In this document: positions 42,593 to 55,159 of the stretch, in pieces
Layout of the letters: every line of letters begins with the position of its first letter
Position numbering within the stretch: position 1 is the first letter of the stretch
Assembly: GCA_012931725.1 (NCBI GenBank)
Contig: CM022946.1
Span: 48,240,614-48,304,613, forward strand
DNA from: Litsea cubeba
Lineage: Eukaryota; Streptophyta; Magnoliopsida; Laurales; Lauraceae
DNA: 64,000 bases
Reading direction: 5' to 3'
Notes under the pieces: model-generated
Databases searched by the model: none
What the model was told of the DNA's origin: nothing
The model's input: only the letters and a program-made list of their open reading frames with translations
Translations under genes and position numbers: made by a program

Positions 42593-45500
42593 TTAGCGAG
42601 CGTGTACCTGGAAACCGATTTTGGCCGTACAGGCATTGCTCTTACCCAGTTGGGTAAGTCTTCAAGGGTAGTACCGCTTTAAGAACTTGCTGTTGATGGG
42701 CAGCATACATCTGTCACCTTCCATGTTTAGAAGTGCGTATGCGCCGTTGGAGAAAACCTTGTCGATGACGTAGGGTCCCTCCCATTTTGGCTCAAATTTG
42801 CCTTTGGACTTGTGAGCGAAGATCATTGGTCTTTTTACCGCAAGAACCAAGTCGCTCTTTTTGTAGGCGCGTTGCCTGACCTTTTTATCGAAAGATCCTG
42901 CCATGCGTGCTTGGTAAAGTTCAATGCTTTGTTGAGCTTCGAGCCGTCTCTCATCGAGATTGTCCAGCTCATGGAGTCGCAATTTGACATTGCTTTCTTG
43001 AGTCATGTCATTTTGCAAGGATACCCTCAAGGAAGGAATTTGTACTTCCAAGGGCACGACAGCTTCGCATCCATAGACCAAGGAGAATGGTGTGCTATGG
43101 GTTGGTCCTCGAACGGTGGTTCGATAGGCCCACAAAGCTTCAAACATTTTATCGCTCTGGTCTCTTTTGTGACTAGAGACCATTTTTTTGAGGATTTTGC
43201 AGAGTGTCTTGTTGAAAGCTTCTGCTAAGCCGTTTGCTGCCGGATTGTATGGAGTCGAAGGACAGCTTTGGATTTTGTATTTGTCGCAGAACCTGTAGAA
43301 TCGATGATCCCGGAATTGTGGTCCATTATCATGGATGAATCTTTTGGGTATGCCGAAACGACAAATGATGTTGGTGCGTAGGAACTGAAGGACTGATGAG
43401 GTCTTCATTTCGCTGAACGCAAATGCTTCTGACCACTTGGAGAAATAATCCGTAGCGGCGAAGATGAAGCGATGACCTTTGCTCGAAGGGGGAGAAATAG
43501 GACCTATGATGTCCATACCCCAGGCTTCGAAAGGCCATGAGATCGTTGTAGGATGCAGCCATTCTGGAGGCATGTGAATGTAATCTCCATGAATTTGGCA
43601 TTGTTGGCAGCGCTTAGCAAATTGCATTACGTCAGCTACCATGGTAGGCCAGTAATATCCTAACCTTTTTATCTGATCATAGAGCTTAGGACCAGCCTGA
43701 TGAGCTCCGCAAAGACCAGCATGAACTTCTTTGAGTGTTTCTTTAGCCTCTTGTTGTGACAAGCAGCGTAGAAGTACTCCGTTGAAGGATTTCCTGTAAA
43801 GGATTTTTGAAGGAATATCCAAATGAAAGCTTGGGGTTCGCCTTTGGGTGCTTACCCGTTCTTTTGGATCTTCAGGTAGGATTCCGAACATAATGTAATC
43901 AATGAACGGATCCCTCCAGTCGCCGATTGAAGTTTGAAGGATTGAAATCCTACTTCCAACCACTCGGTGGCATTCAGCAACATCTTGGTGTGTGTTAAGT
44001 GGAGGAAGGATTCTTCTTTCGCACACTGTGATTTGCATGTTTTCCCCTTCCTGGATTGCCATGGATGCGGCAAGTCCAGCTAGGGCATCTGCACGTATGT
44101 TTTCACCTCTACGAATGTGGGTGATGTGACAGATGTCAAACTTTTGCAGAAGTGATTGTGCCTTGTTATAGTAAGGCAGTAAATTTGGCTTCCTGACTTC
44201 AAATTTCTGATTCATCTGGTTGACGATCAGTTGAGAGTCTCCAAAGACTTCCAGCATGGTGATACCGGATTCGATGGTGAGTTCCAATCCTAAGATCAGA
44301 GCTTGATATTCAGCTGCATTGTTTGTGCATGGTTCCAGTAGCGAGAAAGCGTGTGGAATCATGTATTTGTCGGGGCTAACAAAGAGGATGCCAACTCCCG
44401 AGATCAGCTGTCTTTTTTCATTTGTCCTGGTTGCACCGTCAAAGTACATGTCCCAGGAGGCACTTTGCGAGAAAGTCTCCACATTGTAGACTGGTTCGTC
44501 TGGGAGATCATCTCTAAGTGGAGAATCTTTAGGCAATGGATGCTCTGCGAGGAAGTCCGCTAGAGCTTGCCTTTTGATTGCCTTTTGTGGTACATACCTA
44601 ATATCAAATTGTGACAGAAGGATGGACCATTTTGCCAGTCGAGCGTTGAGAGAACCTGCCTTTGTGACAAGGACCTTTAAGAGGTTGACCCTCGAGACCA
44701 GGTATACTGTGTTGGAAAGCAAGTAGTGACGCAGCTTTTGTACGGCGAACATCACTGCAAGGCATTCTTTTTCGACTAGAGAGTAGCGATGCTCTGCACC
44801 TACTAGCATGCAGCTGAGGTAATATAGAGTAGCTTCTTTTCTTTGATCATTTTCTTGTGCAAGCAGAGCTCCCAAAGAGTGATCAAGGGCTCTTGTGTAC
44901 AAGATGAATGGTTTTCCAGTGGTAAGAGCAGCTAACAGTGGATGTTTTGTCAGGTATGACTTGATGTCTTGGAAAGTAGCTTCACAGTCAGCATCCCAGA
45001 CAAAGTTTACACCTTTTTTCATCAACCGGGAGAATGGATGGCATTTCCCCGAAAGATTGGAGATGAACCGTCTGATGTAGGCCAATCTCCCTTGAAGCCC
45101 TTTGAGTTCTCTCAAGGTTCTTGGAGAGGGCATTTCTAGAATGGCTTTGACTTTTATGGGGTCAAGTTCTATTCCAGCTTTCCGAACTAAGAATCCGAGG
45201 AACTTACCCGACGAGACGCCGAAGAAGCATTTCAAAGGCTTCATTCACAGTTTGTGTTTGCGAAGCCGGAAGAAGACTTCTCGAAGGTTTTCGAGATGAT
45301 CTTCTTTTCTTTTGCTTTTCACAGCAAGGTCATCAACGTAACATTCAACCGTCTTGTGCTGCATATCTTGGAATATTTTCATCATAGCCCTCTGATATGT
45401 GGCACCAGCATTTTTCAGACCAAATGGCATGACAGTGTAGCAATACACGCCAAATGGGGTCCGAAAAGATGTATGTTTTTCATCTTCAAAATGCATCTTT

Positions 45501-46663
45501 ATCTGATTGTAGCCAGAGAAACCATCTATGAATGTCATTCGCTCGAATCCACAGGTATTATCAATCATTACCTCTGGTATGGGGAGCTGAAATTCATCTT
45601 TAGGGCATGCGCCATTCAGGTCTCTATAATCAATACAGACCCTGATCTGCCCGTTTTTCTTTGTCACAAGGACAATGTTGGCCAACCATTCAGGATGTTG
45701 TTCCTCACGGATGAAGCCGACGCTTTTGAGTTTTTGAATTTCTTGTTCAATTTTATCCATCACATCTGGACGGAATCTTCTTTGGCCTTGCTTGACAGGC
45801 TTGATGTCTTCTTGAAGATTGAGTTTGTGATCCGCTATTTTGGGGTCTAAGCCTGGCATTTCAGCGTAAGACCATGTAAAGCAATCAACGAACTCACGAA
45901 GAAAGGCGATATACTCGGGTAACTCATCATCCTTTATATTCTTGCTTATGAATACAGGACGTGGGTTATCTGGTGTTCCCAAGTCTATCTTTTGAACAGG
46001 ATCTTCTGTTGGAAGGTTCGAAGGTGGTTCCTCCACAATATTTTCGGAGGCTTCCAGCTCAACGAAACCTTCTGGGGTTTCAAAGGCATTTCCAGAACAA
46101 GGTTTTGTTCCTTTCCACGGGTCTTCTTGATCGGTAATTTTCCCAAGGCTTGCTATGAGATGATCCCAATCGCCTGTTGAAACCGGGTTGAAGTAGGCTA
46201 CTTCTTTTGGAGATGAGGGTTCTTCTGGGTCAGAAGACCACATGTCTGTGCCATCGGACAACTCCTCTTCATTTTCGGAGAAATCGTGCCAATTGGATGA
46301 GCTTCCTGGATCTTTGTCAGGTGACTCATCAAAGAGATATCCAGGGAGATCGATGTCTTCATGGACTTGAGATGTTGAGGCTTGGTCAGTATATTGACTT
46401 TTAAGCCTTTGTGTCAACTGTCTCAAGGGCGTGTCGGGATCATACCCTAACCCGTGTGAAGACTTTTCTACATAGCCATAGAGTCTCCAATGTTCCAGCT
46501 GGCTTTTGGTCAAGACGGGCCCCAATGGCGTGAGAATACCGCGTCCTTCTCCCAAACCGACTGGGTTTTGAGCGTCATAGCCCATTTTCTTAATAATAGC
46601 TTGTGCCACAGAACTGTATAAGGATAATTGAGGCATACCTTCATTTTGGAAAGGTTCAAGCAT
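42593..46663 (-). pseudogene. Tat copy B pol: G-patch linker, RT, RNase H, plant-type RNase H, integrase
   Basis: From 46663 leftward: a G-patch-like stretch (KKMGYDAQNPVGLGEGRGI), acidic linker, RT (CIDYRDLNGACPKDE, YVDD at 45329-45340), RNase H (about 44990-44700), second RNase H (MYFDGATR near 44450, NNAAEYQALI, GDSQLIVNQ, ADALAGLA to about 44070), integrase (KRCQQC near 43600; D in MDIIGP near 43515; D in HDNGPQF near 43330; E in LAEAFNK near 43225) and a C-terminal chromodomain-free tail (KWEGPYVIDKV). Lesions: TGA at 45245-45247 for CGA of copy A, and TGA at 42662-42664 where copy C has TGG and reads on 22 codons to the family stop (42593-42595 here). Otherwise open. Two RNase H domains place it in Tat. 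Confidence 0.93.
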
Positions 46664-47091
46664 GGAGTTTGATGAAGAAGCATCTGATCTATGAAGAAGA
46701 TCGGCTTTTCCTTTGCTGAAGTTGCTGGAACAACGAAGGAAGCTGACGTAGGATCTTCTATGTCAGAAGTTGTCTCCATTGGAGTGAGAGCAGGCTAAAC
46801 TTGCTGAGTGTCAGCTTGGCTTGACGATGCCTCATCTTCTGGCTCTGAATCCGAATCCGAGTCTTGTATGATAGACACGAAAGAGACAACAAATTTGCCC
46901 CCAGGCTTTTGCTTTGCCTTCTTCACTTTAGTTGTGATGGCCAAAGGCTTTGAAGGTTTGAGGGAGATGATGAAGGGAGTTTGAATGCTCTCTTCAGATT
47001 TACCGGATGATTTGTTTTCTTCCGGCGATTGTTGAGGAGCCTTGCCTTTATCCTTCTGGGGATTTTCGGCAAAGGGTGCTGTGTGCTTCTC

Positions 47092-47508
47092 CTATTCTTC
47101 TTTTTCACCTTCATACATCTGTGAGTCTGCAAAGTGGACTTCTTTACCTTTGAATGGTTTTCTGCCTGCAAAGACTCTATATATCATGCCGTCGTTGCCA
47201 ACGAACTTGATGCATTGATGTAGAGTGGAAGGGACAACACCATTCTCGTGGATCCAAGGGCGTCCGAGAAGGATGTCGTAGCATGAAGGGGTTTTTATTG
47301 CATACACAGTGACCTCAGAAATAAGATCACCGATCTGCAACTTGAACCTGATTTTGCCGATAGGCCTTTGAGTACTCCCATCGTATCCAAAGATAGATAC
47401 AGATGTGTGGCTCAGCTTGCTGGGTGGGATGCCCAACTCTTCAAGAGCCGATGTGGAGATGAGGTTGAGTGCAGAACCTGGGTCGATCTGAACTCTGTGC
47501 ATAGGCAT
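47092..47508 (-). pseudogene. Tat copy B aspartic protease region
   Basis: Codes HRVQIDPGSALNLISTSALE, the retropepsin-like catalytic box with D-P-G-S in place of the usual D-T/S-G, then YDILLGRPWIHE, the conserved second motif. A TAG at 47092 follows EGEKEE, after which the frame continues as a charged linker to about 46800, then METTSDIEDPTS and a frameshift near 46690 into the pol frame. Confidence 0.8.
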
Positions 47509-47542
47509 TTCCTTGATATACCCTGTGAAGTACCGAGGTCGG

Positions 47543-49475
47543 TTATGTCGGGTTTCGCCAAGTAGGAGGTCGTCCTTTGTGAAGGCGATGGTTGCACTGG
47601 CTGTTTTTTAACCGAGAGGCATTCAATGCATGATCCCTCGTTTTCTTCTTTTCTCCCTTTGAGGAGGCTTCTGAGTTTTTGACCCGGTAATCCATTTCAA
47701 TTTGGAGGACTTGCGGGGCATGTTTGTCGACATCCTCGTTCAGCTTTTGTAATTCCGAGATGAGATTATCACGAGTGTGCGGAGACATTCGCAACAAATC
47801 TAGGATGTGCAGACGTGCAGGCATGTGTTGAAGTGTTCAATCAAGTCATACATGAAAGCCTCCTTAGGGCCTGCATGTTCATCATTGTTGCCACTAGGGG
47901 CGCTTACAACATCTTTTCCCGAAGGATTTACATATGTAAAGGAAGATTGGTTGTAATTTTTGTGGTAGTCCCGGCCAGAGCGGGTGCCTCTACCAACTTC
48001 GAGAGCTTCTTGAGAAGGGTATTCGTTTGGAAGATTATCTTCAGGATCAAGAGGCTGTCGTTTTTCATTTGCTGAGGATGAATCAGCAGCAGAGTTGCCA
48101 TCCTCAGTGATCGTGTTGCATGGAGCATTTTCCGGGAACAAGTCCTGAACAGCATCCAGCAACCTTTCTTCTTCGTTGACTAATTCATCGTCCCAAGCAT
48201 CAATAGCTGGGAATTCTTCAGTCAGGAAGGGTTTGAACTTTGAAGTCACAGTCTCCGGAGAAGAAACCTGAGAGGGTGTCATCTCAGTGAAAGTCACGTG
48301 AGACGAGGTGGCTCCAGAAGATATATTGCTAGGCGTCGCCGGAGTGTAAGTGCTTTCATCAGACGATGCTTTGGAAGAGCTATAATCCCGAATTATCACA
48401 TTACAGGAAGCTCTAACGGGAGACGTTGCATGATCAGAGTCAGACTCATCCTCGGATGTAAGAGGATCGTCTATCCAGCAATTTTCTCCATTTTCAAGAG
48501 TTAAGGGAGGATGTACCTGGTGGTCTTCAGGGACTTCAGGCTCTGGATTGCGAGGAGGCTCGTTGACGCAGTCTTGCTCTTGTTCTAGAGCGAGTCGCTG
48601 CAAGATCCTTGCATATTCTTCAAGATCAGGCATGGGAGCCGGATCTTCTTCTTCATCAACTCTTTGTGGCTCAACATGGTTGGTTTCCACTGGAGTAATG
48701 AGAGGTGCTGGGTCAGCAGCATTTTTTTATACAGCTTCTTGGTCTTCTTCATCATCAGACCAGGATCCTTGTGGCTGTAGGGGTTATACCAGATTACTGG
48801 CATAAGATGAGAGTCAGGAACCCATTCTTCATCGGAGAGATATTCTCCTGTTTCAAGGGACTCCTCCCACTCATCTGTGTTGTTGGATTCGAATCCATCA
48901 TCGGTGTCGCTGGACTCGTATCCATCAATGGAGAATCCAACTACCGAATTGCAAGAGTATGATGCCTCTTGCATGGCTTCTTTGAATTGAGGTGGCATGA
49001 AATCACTGAGAGTGAATTTTCTTACCCCCTTTGAAGTCTCTGGAAGGGATGTTTTTGTTGCCTCCAGTGAAGCGGTAGAGGAAGCCTCTGCCTTTTCTTT
49101 GACCTCTAGTTTTAGCTGGGTCTTCTCTTGCCGTTTGAGCTTGAGGAGATGTTTCCTAGCCTGCCTTCGCTGTTGAGTTGTAGGCTTTGTTTTCACGACC
49201 TCCCAATTTTCATCTTCCAGGAGATCGGGATGTACCCATATCGGTTGTCCGTCTGGTGTCGGGTAAGGAACCAGCTGCTCGGACGCTTGGACTGAGTTTA
49301 TTACCTTGAAAGAAGTAGTGATCTTCTTCTTCGGTGATTTTGATGTTTGTCCACATGTCACCATGTTGACGGAGGCAGGCCCATAGTTTTTGTCAAAGGT
49401 GATGACTCCATTTTTCCACATCTCGTTTATTTTCTTCCTCACAACGAAGCATTGATTGAGAGGATGTGAGATCAT
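47543..49475 (-). pseudogene. Tat copy B gag C-terminal and gag-protease linker, frameshifted
   Basis: Three overlapping frames on the minus strand (49475-48585, 48690-47800, 47824-47543) together give one protein. A zinc-like CPYHQ ... H ... QC motif lies at about 49485-49440, then acidic, serine-rich linker, then MPARLHILDLLRMSPHTRDNL, which is conserved just upstream of Tat protease. Frame changes lie near 48725 (a T7 run) and near 47820. Confidence 0.75.
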
Positions 49476-49526
49476 CTGGTGGTATGGACAGTACCGAGGA
49501 TCGTTGGTTTTGCCAACATCACCCGG

Positions 49527-50596
49527 TCATTTTGGTTCAGGCAAGGTGAGCTTGCCGTTTGCCACAAGAGCCCCGAAGATTTCATCAACATCTTCATCAA
49601 ACGGGTATTTCTTCTCTACTCGTTCTTTGAAGGCATCTGAGAGTTCAGGTCTCTTACCAGCAACTTTATTTTCAGCTTTCTTTGGTGGCTGAGGAGCTGA
49701 CTTGGTCTGCACATTGAGGACCTCTTTTTTCTTTGGTTTAGAGGTTGCAATCGCGGTTGGCTCTTTTCTTGATGATTTCTGACTGTTGAGGCCTTTAATC
49801 ACCGTTTCAGCTTCCATGGAAGCTTCTAGGAGTTCTCCCAGGTTTTTTGATTTGTTGCCGATGATCATGGAGCGGATTCTGGCTCTCATGTTGTTTCCGC
49901 AAATGTCGACTAGCGACGCTTGTGGCAGTACATCAGAGCATTTGTACGCCATTGCTTTCCACTTATGAAGTCATATGTTGATTCATTCTCCCCCTGTTTT
50001 AGGCTGCACAGCTGAGCCATAGTAGCGGGATGATCCTCACCTTTGAAGCGAGTCAGAAAGCGTGTCTCTAGCATGGCCCAGTTTTGGATTGAGTCCTCCG
50101 GCAGAGTGGAGTACCAATCGAAGGCCGTACCTTTTAGGGTACTTGCAAAAAGGCGGATCTTGAGTGCATCTTGATCCGCAATAGCTCCCGTCAGGATCTT
50201 GAAGTGGATGAAGTGCTGTCTGGCTGATCCTTTCCCCGTATATGTTTGGAGAGTAGGATGCTTAAATTTGGTGGGGAATGGGATCGAGTCCATCCATAAG
50301 GGATATGGTGGCTTGATTCCATGCTCCTTGAATATATCCTCTTCTTTTGCTTTGGCGAGGATACTGTCTACGTCCTTTTTGGTAAGGGCGCGTGACTTAT
50401 TTTCTTCTCCATTTACCTCGTCGTTTTGATGATTCGGAGGAGGTTCATTGTTCGCCTGATTTTGGAAGGCGAGGAGAAGGTTTTCCATCAGAGTTTCAAT
50501 CCTCTGCTGGCCTTGTTCCAACTGCTGGATGCGGGTGATCGCATCTTCTGGAGGTGGATTACGGGGTGGTGGGCTCCGAATTTGTAGCCAAGACAT
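49527..50596 (-). pseudogene. Tat copy B gag (capsid-like retrotransposon gag domain)
   Basis: Frame 50596-49910 codes a glutamine-rich coil, then PYPLWMDSIPFPTKFKHP, LRLFASTLKG-type AFDWYSTLPEDSI and LETRFLTRFKGEDHP, the Retrotrans_gag pattern. A frameshift near 49940 moves to frame 49952-49527 (RARIRSMIIGNKSKNLGELLE). TGA at 49527 interrupts before the zinc-like motif. The start MSWLQIR at 50596 is the first ATG after stops that separate it from ORF1. Confidence 0.85.
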
Positions 50597-50684
50597 TCAT
50601 CCTTCGTGATTCGAACGAAGAAACTGTCCTGGTGACTGAGCTGGGGCTCATTCTTTTTTAAGAAGAGCTTGATGAAGGATCACT

Positions 50685-51336
50685 CTACTGTCCTTTGCTT
50701 GAAGGAGCAGGGGAGTCTTCTGAATGTCTTCTTGTCCTGGAGACGCTGCGGGTCGTCGGACGTCGGACATGGATTTTTGTTGCTGACTTTTGGCGCCTTC
50801 TGGTTTTTCCAACCATATGGACGGCAGCAACTTGGTTGGGTCTTTCTTTTTCGACCCATTTGGGAGAGACTTGAAGTGTTGGAGGCTGGGTCCTTTGCTT
50901 CTCTAGTCTCTTTTGCCGATACGACGTGCGGCGGCGTATGCGACAGGCAATTTGAGCTTTGGTCAGCTCTGGCTGGGCTTTGACGATGAAGGATGTGCTC
51001 CCTCTGGCGCAGCAGCCGAGCTTGTCTTCTTTGTAGCTAGGCAAGGATAGGATGCGAACCCTGTCATTCGCCTGTTGCAGCGAAGCTTTGAATTTTTGAA
51101 GTTCGGCCCCTGTAGAGATGAAGGGTCGAATTGCAGGTTTGTAGGCCTTAGCAGGTGCTTGCAGAGGCCTTGTGATGCATGATCTGATTTTGGGCTTGTA
51201 GGAACAAGCCGACTCATGCTGGGATGACTTGGAAGTCAGGTTAGAGATGGGTCTCTCCTTTTTCATGTAAGCAAGAGGGTAGAACTGGTTCTCCTTGAGT
51301 GGGGCCAGGAATGCTGGCTTAGTGGATGTTTGGGAC
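50685..51336 (-). pseudogene. ORF1 upstream of gag in Tat copy B, cut by the LTR at 51337
   Basis: An arginine/serine/glutamine-rich frame of at least 190 residues with no recognised domain. It stays open from 51266 back through SQTSTKPAFLAPLKENQFY to the junction at 51336. An extra ORF before gag is known in Ogre-type Tat elements. The open frame at the junction, with no leader or primer site, shows that the 5' part was separated by an insertion. Confidence 0.6.
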
Positions 51337-53920
51337 TGATGGACCGCGCTCCTGCTCGGTTCCTACCGAGGTCGGCGGACGTGGGAGTCCGTTTGGTTTC
51401 GACCCTTTCGTAACCGGGGGGCAGGGGCGTGCATCAACATTTCTTTTTTTTTTGTGTGGGTGTGCCAGATTCTCTATTTTACTTGGAATTGCAAGTGGTG
51501 ATCCGGAGATCAACCTTCGCAAGTAAAAAGGAAATCAACTTCTTTCAAGTTTTCCATTGCACATATATTTAAGAAAAGAGACATTTTTCTTGGTTTGCCG
51601 TGAAAGGCGATTTTTTTGGCATTTATAGCCGATTTTGGCGTTTATAGCCGATTTTTGGCGTTTATAGCCGATTTACAATCCTTATCAATAATGAAAGACA
51701 AGAGTTGTGATTTTTGTCTCTTTAAAAAAAATACAAACTATAATGAAAAACAAGAAAAGGAGGATCTAACTTCTCCGGAGATTGTGGGGGACTCGTTTAG
51801 ATTGACGGTCGCAAGCCATATGTGGGCTTCGCCATCATCCATGCAGATGAGAACAGAGGATGCTATTGATTCGCTTGGCTTGGCTATAACCTCAGGTTTT
51901 TAGAGGACAAAGACCAAAAGGAGGTCCTATGTCCAATAAAAAGCTGAGTAGACGGGCTGAAAAGCCACATCTAAGCCATTGGAGGCAGGAGGAGAAGGCA
52001 AGGACCTTGGGGGGGGGGGTACCCCCAAAGGGACTTTTGTCACCTTGTAGAGGTGGCCGGTGTAGAACTTCCGCAGAGTTTTCTCTCTTTTCCTTCTCTG
52101 AATTTCTGTGCTTCTGTCTGTCTGTGTGTTTGTGCTTTTTTTCTGATGATCCTTTCTTCTTGGAGAGCTCTCCTATTTATAGGCTTTTTGGTAGACATTT
52201 AGGAGGGTTTATGGGCTTTTATTGTCATTAAGCCGCATAATGGGAGGAGTTACAGAATTGAATTCTTTATTTTGTAACTCCTTTTTCTTGGTTTCTGATT
52301 GGCCGGAGGAGATTGAGGGCATTTAATCGCCTTTAATCGCCATGATGGGAGGAGTTTCATGGGTTAAGTGCCATGAATCTCTTGACTTGTAACTCCCGAA
52401 TGCTTGCTTCTAATTGGGCCGTCCAAAGAAATGGATTAATGACTGCAATAAAGCTAGTCAATTAATGACATTAAGTGGTCGCCGAGCAGCTGAAGAGTCG
52501 CGGGCCGTGCCGTGTCTTTTGGGATTCTTCTGTAGATGATCATCGATGGATCTTCATGTAGATCGACATCAGATGACCATGTAATTTCAGGTGTTTGTTG
52601 CCAACAGCGGGTCGGTGCCATCTGTCCTGTCGATTTCTCGATCGGTCGGGTAGAAAGCACACTTTTTTTGGTTGATCGGGTGGCGATCAATATTGTTTTC
52701 GATACTCTTGATGATTGACCCGTGTTTGGACGGATGTCAGAGGATTTGGTGTCTCAAAAGCATGAATTTGGGAAAGTACCAGAGGCTGGGCGCTTCGAAT
52801 CGCGAAAAAACGGCGAAAACCGGGGTTTTCGGGGCCTTCCCGGCGACCCCGGGCTCCAAGGTCGCCGGCGACCCTGGGCCAGGGTCGCAGGGGTCTGCGA
52901 CCCTGGGGGGGTTTTCCCCCCTTTGTGTCCCGTTTTGTGTCCGTTTTTGCTGTTTTTTTATTCTTTTTTCTTCTGTATTTTTCCTTGACATTTTGATGAT
53001 TTATTGGCCTGATTTCTTTGTAGGAAACCTGATGAGAATCCTTGCATTTTATTTTGTAAAGTTTCCAATTTCCTGAGAAAGCAGAAGACTTTGTCGCGCA
53101 GAGCTGCCGATTTTCCGTCAGAAGCTGAAACTGGGTCAAACGATGTCGGAATGACCTGAAATTTGGTGTGAAGCCTCCTGAGCAATAAATAAGACCAACC
53201 ATAGGCTTTTGTTTGAGTTTTGTAGCTGTTTGGGGTCCTATCGCCTGTAGACTTGCTTTTGTCGCGATGAAGATGTCGCTGTTTGATGTGCGGTCAACCG
53301 ATGTCCGATTGACTTGAAATTTGACAGGGAACCTATTGGAGTCATTTTAAGATGATCCATAGGCTCTGTCTTAGAAATCATGTTCCCGGAGAGCTTTGCC
53401 GCCGAGAGGCCTGATTTGACTTCCGAGCGTCAAACTATGGTCAAATGTTGTTGAAATAACCTGAAATTTGACGTGTAGCCCTTTATAAGCATTTTGAAGC
53501 CGTCCATGTGCTCTATCTGATGAGTAATGGCCTCGGTGGTTCTCGCTGCCGAGAGGCTTGATTTAGCTGTTCGAGGGTTAATGTAGGGTCAAACGTTGTC
53601 GGTTTGACTCGGAACTTGACGTGGAGCCTTTTGGAAGTATTTTGAGACCATCCATTGGCCCTGATCGAAGATTTGGTGTCTCCGATGCTTTTGCCGCCGA
53701 GAGCTCCTTTTCGGCTGTCGGAGAAGCGAAGTTAGGCCAAATGATTTTGAAATGGCCCGAAACTTCTTGTGTACTCCTCTTTTGGCTGTCTTGAAGGATC
53801 TTGCAGTTTTTGTTTGATTCTGACAAGATTTGATTTTTGGAAGTAGCATTGCCTATTTATGGCAGGTTGCGACTTCATATAGCTCTTTGAAGAGGCAAAG
53901 TGACATTTTTGGTGTCAACA
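51337..53920 (-). repeat. 3' LTR of Tat copy C
   Basis: 2584 bp, TGATGGACC to GGTGTCAACA, followed by the minus-strand polypurine tract at 53921-53934. Three TATA-like tandem units at about 51617-51672 (four in the other LTRs). It has the segment near 52540-52620 that the LTR of copy B lacks. Confidence 0.92.
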
Positions 53921-54149
53921 AATGCCCCCTCGAGGTACAGCGACGAGTTGCTTAACTTTTGTAGTCGATGTGCCTCGAAGAGATTATTTTGAAGGAGAGC
54001 CTGTGACTTGACCAAGAGTCTTTGAGCAGTCTTTCTTTTTGGTATTTGTAGCCTTTTGAGCTTCCAGGGGAATTTTATGGTAGTGAAAGGGATCACGTAC
54101 CATCTCGAGGCAAAGTTTTGAAGATGACATCAGGGATGTGGATGTGGGT

Positions 54150-54370
54150 TTTGACCTTGTGACCTAACAGGCTATATGTGGCAGGTTAGGGGGTCGGGTT
54201 TGGTTTTGATCGTGTGACCCAACAAGCTGTATGTAGAATGTTGGGGGATCAATTTTGGTTTTGATCTTATGACCTAACAGGCTGTATGTGGCAAGTTAGG
54301 GGATCAGGTTTTGGTTTTTGGTTTTGGTCTTGTGACCTAACAGGCTGTATGTGGCAAGTTAGGGGACCAG
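54150..54370. repeat. Four tandem hairpin units near the polypurine tract, copy C
   Basis: Same array as at 24532-24770. All four units pair: CCTAAC/GTTAGG, CCCAAC/GTTGGG, CCTAAC/GTTAGG, CCTAAC/GTTAGG, with 16-nt loops. The rest of 53935-54680 has no recognised gene. Confidence 0.8.
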
Positions 54371-54679
54371 GATTTGGTTTGATTTTTGTGGAATGTCAAT
54401 TTCAAGATTTTGGCTCAATTTGGTATATGAGGCTGGATGGTTTGATTTTTGGAAGCTCATGGGGCTTGGAATTTTCTTTGTATGGTCCAATCAACTCAAA
54501 AGAGGCATGTAACCATTTTTGTATGCTCTTGGTAAGAGGGATTTCTCTTTGACTAAAAGCCCAAGATTTTTTTTTTCTTTTTTTTTAATGCCTAGGTGGT
54601 CAAACCTGGCTCATATGGGCTAACCCTTGGGACCTTAAGCTTTTGAAATGGCTTAGATCTCATATGGTGTCATTTTTGT

Positions 54680-54989
54680 AAAGAATATCCAAAAATATCT
54701 CATTTGGATAGAGAATATCTAAGAATATCTTTACTTGGAGAGAATCTCTCATATTCCCTTTATTTTGGGATAGGATATCTCAAGATATCTTTCTTTTGGG
54801 AAAGAATCCTTCATCGATCCTATCTATTGGGAAAAAATCTCTCATTGATTTCTTTTTTGGAGAGAATCCCTCAAGATATCTTTCTTTTGGGAAATAATCT
54901 TTCTAATCTCTTTCTTTTGGTAAGGTTACTAATTAGTAACACTTATCTCTTTCTTCTTTCCTTCTTTGGTTTGCTCTCTTCTATAAAAG
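54680..54989 (+). promoter_or_regulatory. Promoter of the antisense gene in copy C
   Basis: TATAAAAG at 54982-54989, 122 bp before ATG 55111, with the same ATATCT-core cluster upstream, including AAAATATCT at 54692-54700. Confidence 0.6.
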
Positions 54990-55159
54990 CAAGGAGGAGG
55001 TTGGATCTTTTGCTCTTATTACTTTCTTTTGCAATAATCTCAAGAGGGCTTCAAGACCAAGAGTTCTTCTTCTTCAAGATCTTCAAGACTTTTCTTCTTC
55101 TTCTCCATCAATGGCTTCAAGTAAGTTCCCTTTTTCAAGAAAACTCCATTGTAGGGAAA

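Noticed and set aside
51337..53920. Reading this LTR as the 5' LTR of copy B
   Set aside because: The adjacent internal sequence is open coding DNA without primer site or leader; the polypurine tract on its other side marks it as a 3' LTR of copy C.
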